Assembly (NCBI GenBank): GCA_009778275.1
Contig: WRKC01000044.1
Span: forward strand, 1-5,785
Direction of reading: 5' to 3'
From: Methanomassiliicoccaceae archaeon
GTDB taxonomy: Archaea; Thermoplasmatota; Thermoplasmata; Methanomassiliicoccales; Methanomethylophilaceae
DNA: 5,785 nucleotides
The translations under genes were made by a program, and so were the position numbers. The number at the start of each line of letters is the position of its first letter. Positions within the stretch are counted from its first letter, which is position 1. The notes under the pieces were generated by a model, which was not told the DNA's origin, ran no database searches, and was given only the letters and a program-made list of their open reading frames with translations. Shown here in pieces: positions 4,306 through 5,785 of the stretch.

Positions 4306-5785
4306 ATGTTGAAACAAAATAACAGCAAAGTAAAAAACAAACTCTTTGGGAATCATCCCATGTCCAAATACGGGATGATTCTATTTGCATTGATGATAGC
4401 AACGGTCGTGGCCGTACAGCTTGTTCCAGGTATCACCGAGGACTCCTCTGCGGCGGGTATCGAGATCAATTTGGACTCTCCCGGTCCAAGCACTCATTGG
4501 TCTTTCACAGACCCTGTGCTCATTTTTGACTCATCGGCTAGCAATAATGAGTTTGTATTTTATCAGGACGACTCAAGTACTCCACTGACACGAACCATCA
4601 TTTTCCCGGAAGGCGTGGTCAACGTCACTGCGACCCTCGATAATATAAACATAATCGGGAACATAGAACTCATAGACGGCGCAGCCATAACTCTGTTGCT
4701 AGATGGCACGAACAAAATAAGCGGAAGCATCCTCGTACCTAGCGGCGCTGTGATTGTCATCGACAGCGTTACGTCCGGCAGCATCGCAGATTCTTTGACT
4801 GTGGCCGCTACCGACAGCGGAGCGGCCGGTATCGGTGGCGCCATTAATCAATCAGCCGGTGACATCACCATCAGCGGCGGTACCTTGAATGTAAAGGGAT
4901 GCGATACATCTGTCGATACCATCGGCGGAGCTGCGGGCATCGGCGGCGGAGGAGCATCCAGCCTTGCTCCTGGTACAGGAGGCACCATTCTCATTGATGG
5001 CGGTAAAGTGACGGCGACAGGCGGCAATGGTACCGGCCAGGCCGGCGGAGGTGCGGGCATCGGCGGCGGAGGGTCTTCACGCGGGTACAGCGGTTCTACG
5101 GGCGGCGGCGATATCACGATCGGCGGTTCTGCAGAGGTCATCGCGAACGGCGGTGTAAGCGGAGCCGCAGGCATCGGCGGCGGATACGGCGGCCACGGCG
5201 ACACAATAACCATTAAAGACAACGCCAAGGTGACTGCGATCGGCAGCCGTATGGGTGCAGGCATCGGCGGCGGCGATCAATCCGGCAGTGGCGGCATCAT
5301 TTGGATCGGCGGTAATGCAGAGGTCATCGCAAGCAGCGTACAAGGCACTGGTATAGGAGGCGGCGGGACTGGCAGCAATGTAAAAACAACGATCACAGAT
5401 CACGCAGTCGTTTCCGCGACCGGGGGTGTATTCGGCGGTGCCGGAATCGGCGGCGGTGGTGCGGGCAATAACGGTAACGGCGGTAACGGCGGCATAATTA
5501 TCATTGATGGATTCGCAAAGGTTATGGCGAAAGGCGGAACCGGCAATAACGGCGGCAGCGGCGCAGGCATCGGCGGCGGCGGTACCTTAGGCGTACTCAC
5601 AGGAGGATCTGGCGGCGATATCACTATCGGCGGTCATGCAGAGGTGATCGCGATCGGCGGCGGATCCGGCGGCGCCGGAATAGGGGGCGGCAGCGCAGGC
5701 ATCGGTGGCGGCGGTACCGTGGGCGTCGGTGGTAGTGGCGGTATCGTCAGAATCCTCGAAAATGCAGATGTGACTGCAACCGGCG
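4306..5785 (+). CDS. Large secreted Gly-rich repeat protein (adhesin-like), N-terminal part
   Basis: The frame is open from the ATG at 4306 to the right edge: 493 codons, no stop, so the C terminus and any anchor are unseen. Residues 1-23 are basic and polar; residues about 24-42 (MILFALMIATVVAVQLVPG) are a hydrophobic signal or anchor segment, followed by TEDSSAAG, where cleavage is plausible. Residues about 50-170 are a non-repetitive beta-rich region (alternating I/V/L, such as DNINIIGNIELIDGAAITLLL). From residue 174 on, AGIGGG-type motifs recur, each followed by a Gly/Ser/Asn loop and a strand pair of the type ITIxGxAxVxAxGG. This pattern fits a right-handed parallel beta-helix, as in many surface adhesin-like and carbohydrate-binding proteins of gut bacteria and archaea. 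The Gly-rich helix has one Cys (C198) and few aromatic residues. An alternative start at M19 (4360) would give a shorter signal peptide, but the GGAGTG motif favours 4306. A role in attachment or glycan binding is inference; no catalytic motif is visible. Confidence 0.85.
   Translation, partial: MLKQNNSKVKNKLFGNHPMSKYGMILFALMIATVVAVQLVPGITEDSSAAGIEINLDSPGPSTHWSFTDPVLIFDSSASNNEFVFYQDDSSTPLTRTIIFPEGVVNVTATLDNINIIGNIELIDGAAITLLLDGTNKISGSILVPSGAVIVIDSVTSGSIADSLTVAATDSGAAGIGGAINQSAGDITISGGTLNVKGCDTSVDTIGGAAGIGGGGASSLAPGTGGTILIDGGKVTATGGNGTGQAGGGAGIGGGGSSRGYSGSTGGGDITIGGSAEVIANGGVSGAAGIGGGYGGHGDTITIKDNAKVTAIGSRMGAGIGGGDQSGSGGIIWIGGNAEVIASSVQGTGIGGGGTGSNVKTTITDHAVVSATGGVFGGAGIGGGGAGNNGNGGNGGIIIIDGFAKVMAKGGTGNNGGSGAGIGGGGTLGVLTGGSGGDITIGGHAEVIAIGGGSGGAGIGGGSAGIGGGGTVGVGGSGGIVRILENADVTATG
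4350..4381 (+). repeat. Perfect 10-bp inverted repeat (hairpin) at the start of the repeat-protein gene
   Basis: GAATCATCCC at 4350-4359 is the exact reverse complement of GGGATGATTC at 4372-4381, with a 12-nt loop. A G-U pair (4349 with 4382) could extend it. It covers codons 15-26, and the in-frame ATG of M19 (4360-4362) is the first triplet of the loop. In mRNA it would be a stable hairpin about 45 nt after the start; in DNA it could be a dyad protein-binding site. Confidence 0.7.
4825..5785 (+). repeat. AGIGGG / beta-strand repeat array within the repeat protein
   Basis: AGIGGG-like motifs begin at nucleotides 4825 (degenerate, AGIGGA), 4933, 5053, 5167, 5257, 5347 (TGIGGG), 5440, 5563, 5674 and 5695. 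Spacings are 36, 40, 38, 30, 30, 31, 41, 37 and 7 residues, so units are about 30 or 36-41 residues long, with a doubled motif at the end. Between motifs lies a strand pair such as ITIGGSAEVIANGG or ILIDGGKVTATGG; about nine copies are visible. At DNA level, 5104-5146 and 5611-5653 match at 39 of 43 bases, which suggests duplication or recombination between units. The array continues past the window edge. Confidence 0.85.

Noticed and set aside
4080..4402. Minus-strand frames 4080-4289 and 4163-4402 in the intergenic region
   Set aside because: No promoter, no Shine-Dalgarno motif and no protein-like pattern; the second overlaps the start of the real plus-strand gene.
4563..5624. Long minus-strand frames rich in Pro and Ala (such as 4848-5264 and 5400-5624)
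   Set aside because: They are antisense shadows of the Gly-rich plus-strand frame: GGC/GGT codons read as GCC/ACC/CCG on the other strand. The plus frame has a signal peptide, a Shine-Dalgarno motif and protein-level repeats.

Overview
The window looks archaeal, most likely from the Thermoplasmatota and plausibly the Methanomassiliicoccales; that rank is inference. Three things support it. There is an archaeal-type short triosephosphate isomerase (about 225 residues). There is a bifunctional fructose-1,6-bisphosphate aldolase/phosphatase with its full set of catalytic residues. Two minus-strand genes each have a TATA-like box about 26 bp before the ATG and no Shine-Dalgarno motif, which is the archaeal leaderless arrangement. 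A large repeat-rich secreted protein also fits a host-associated or community-living archaeon.

Layout. Positions 1-4000 are read from the minus strand. In the direction of transcription the order is: fbp (3935-2790), then tpiA (2806-2117, overlapping the fbp end by 17 bp), then a new promoter, then a secreted membrane-anchored protein with two phospholipase D HKD motifs (2064-64), then the first 16 codons of a probable GNAT acetyltransferase (48-1) that runs off the left edge. Positions 3936-4305 are a 370 bp divergent intergenic region with a TATA-like box for fbp, an imperfect direct repeat ending in G6 tracts, and a small inverted repeat. From 4306 to the right edge the plus strand encodes the first 493 codons of a large secreted Gly-rich repeat protein. 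It has no stop codon in the window. The long antisense proline-rich frames across it are shadows.

How the genes work together. fbp and tpiA form a compact gluconeogenic unit: TpiA interconverts glyceraldehyde-3-phosphate and dihydroxyacetone phosphate, and the aldolase/phosphatase condenses these two and dephosphorylates the product to fructose-6-phosphate. The phospholipase D-like protein and the repeat protein are both predicted to act outside the cell. Nothing in the sequence ties them to the metabolic pair or to each other.

The most unusual items are the architecture of the anchored phospholipase D-like protein, a perfect 10-bp hairpin just inside the repeat-protein gene with an in-frame ATG in its loop, and the tightly overlapped fbp-tpiA junction with TTG start candidates. 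I saw no mobile element, CRISPR array, rRNA or tRNA.
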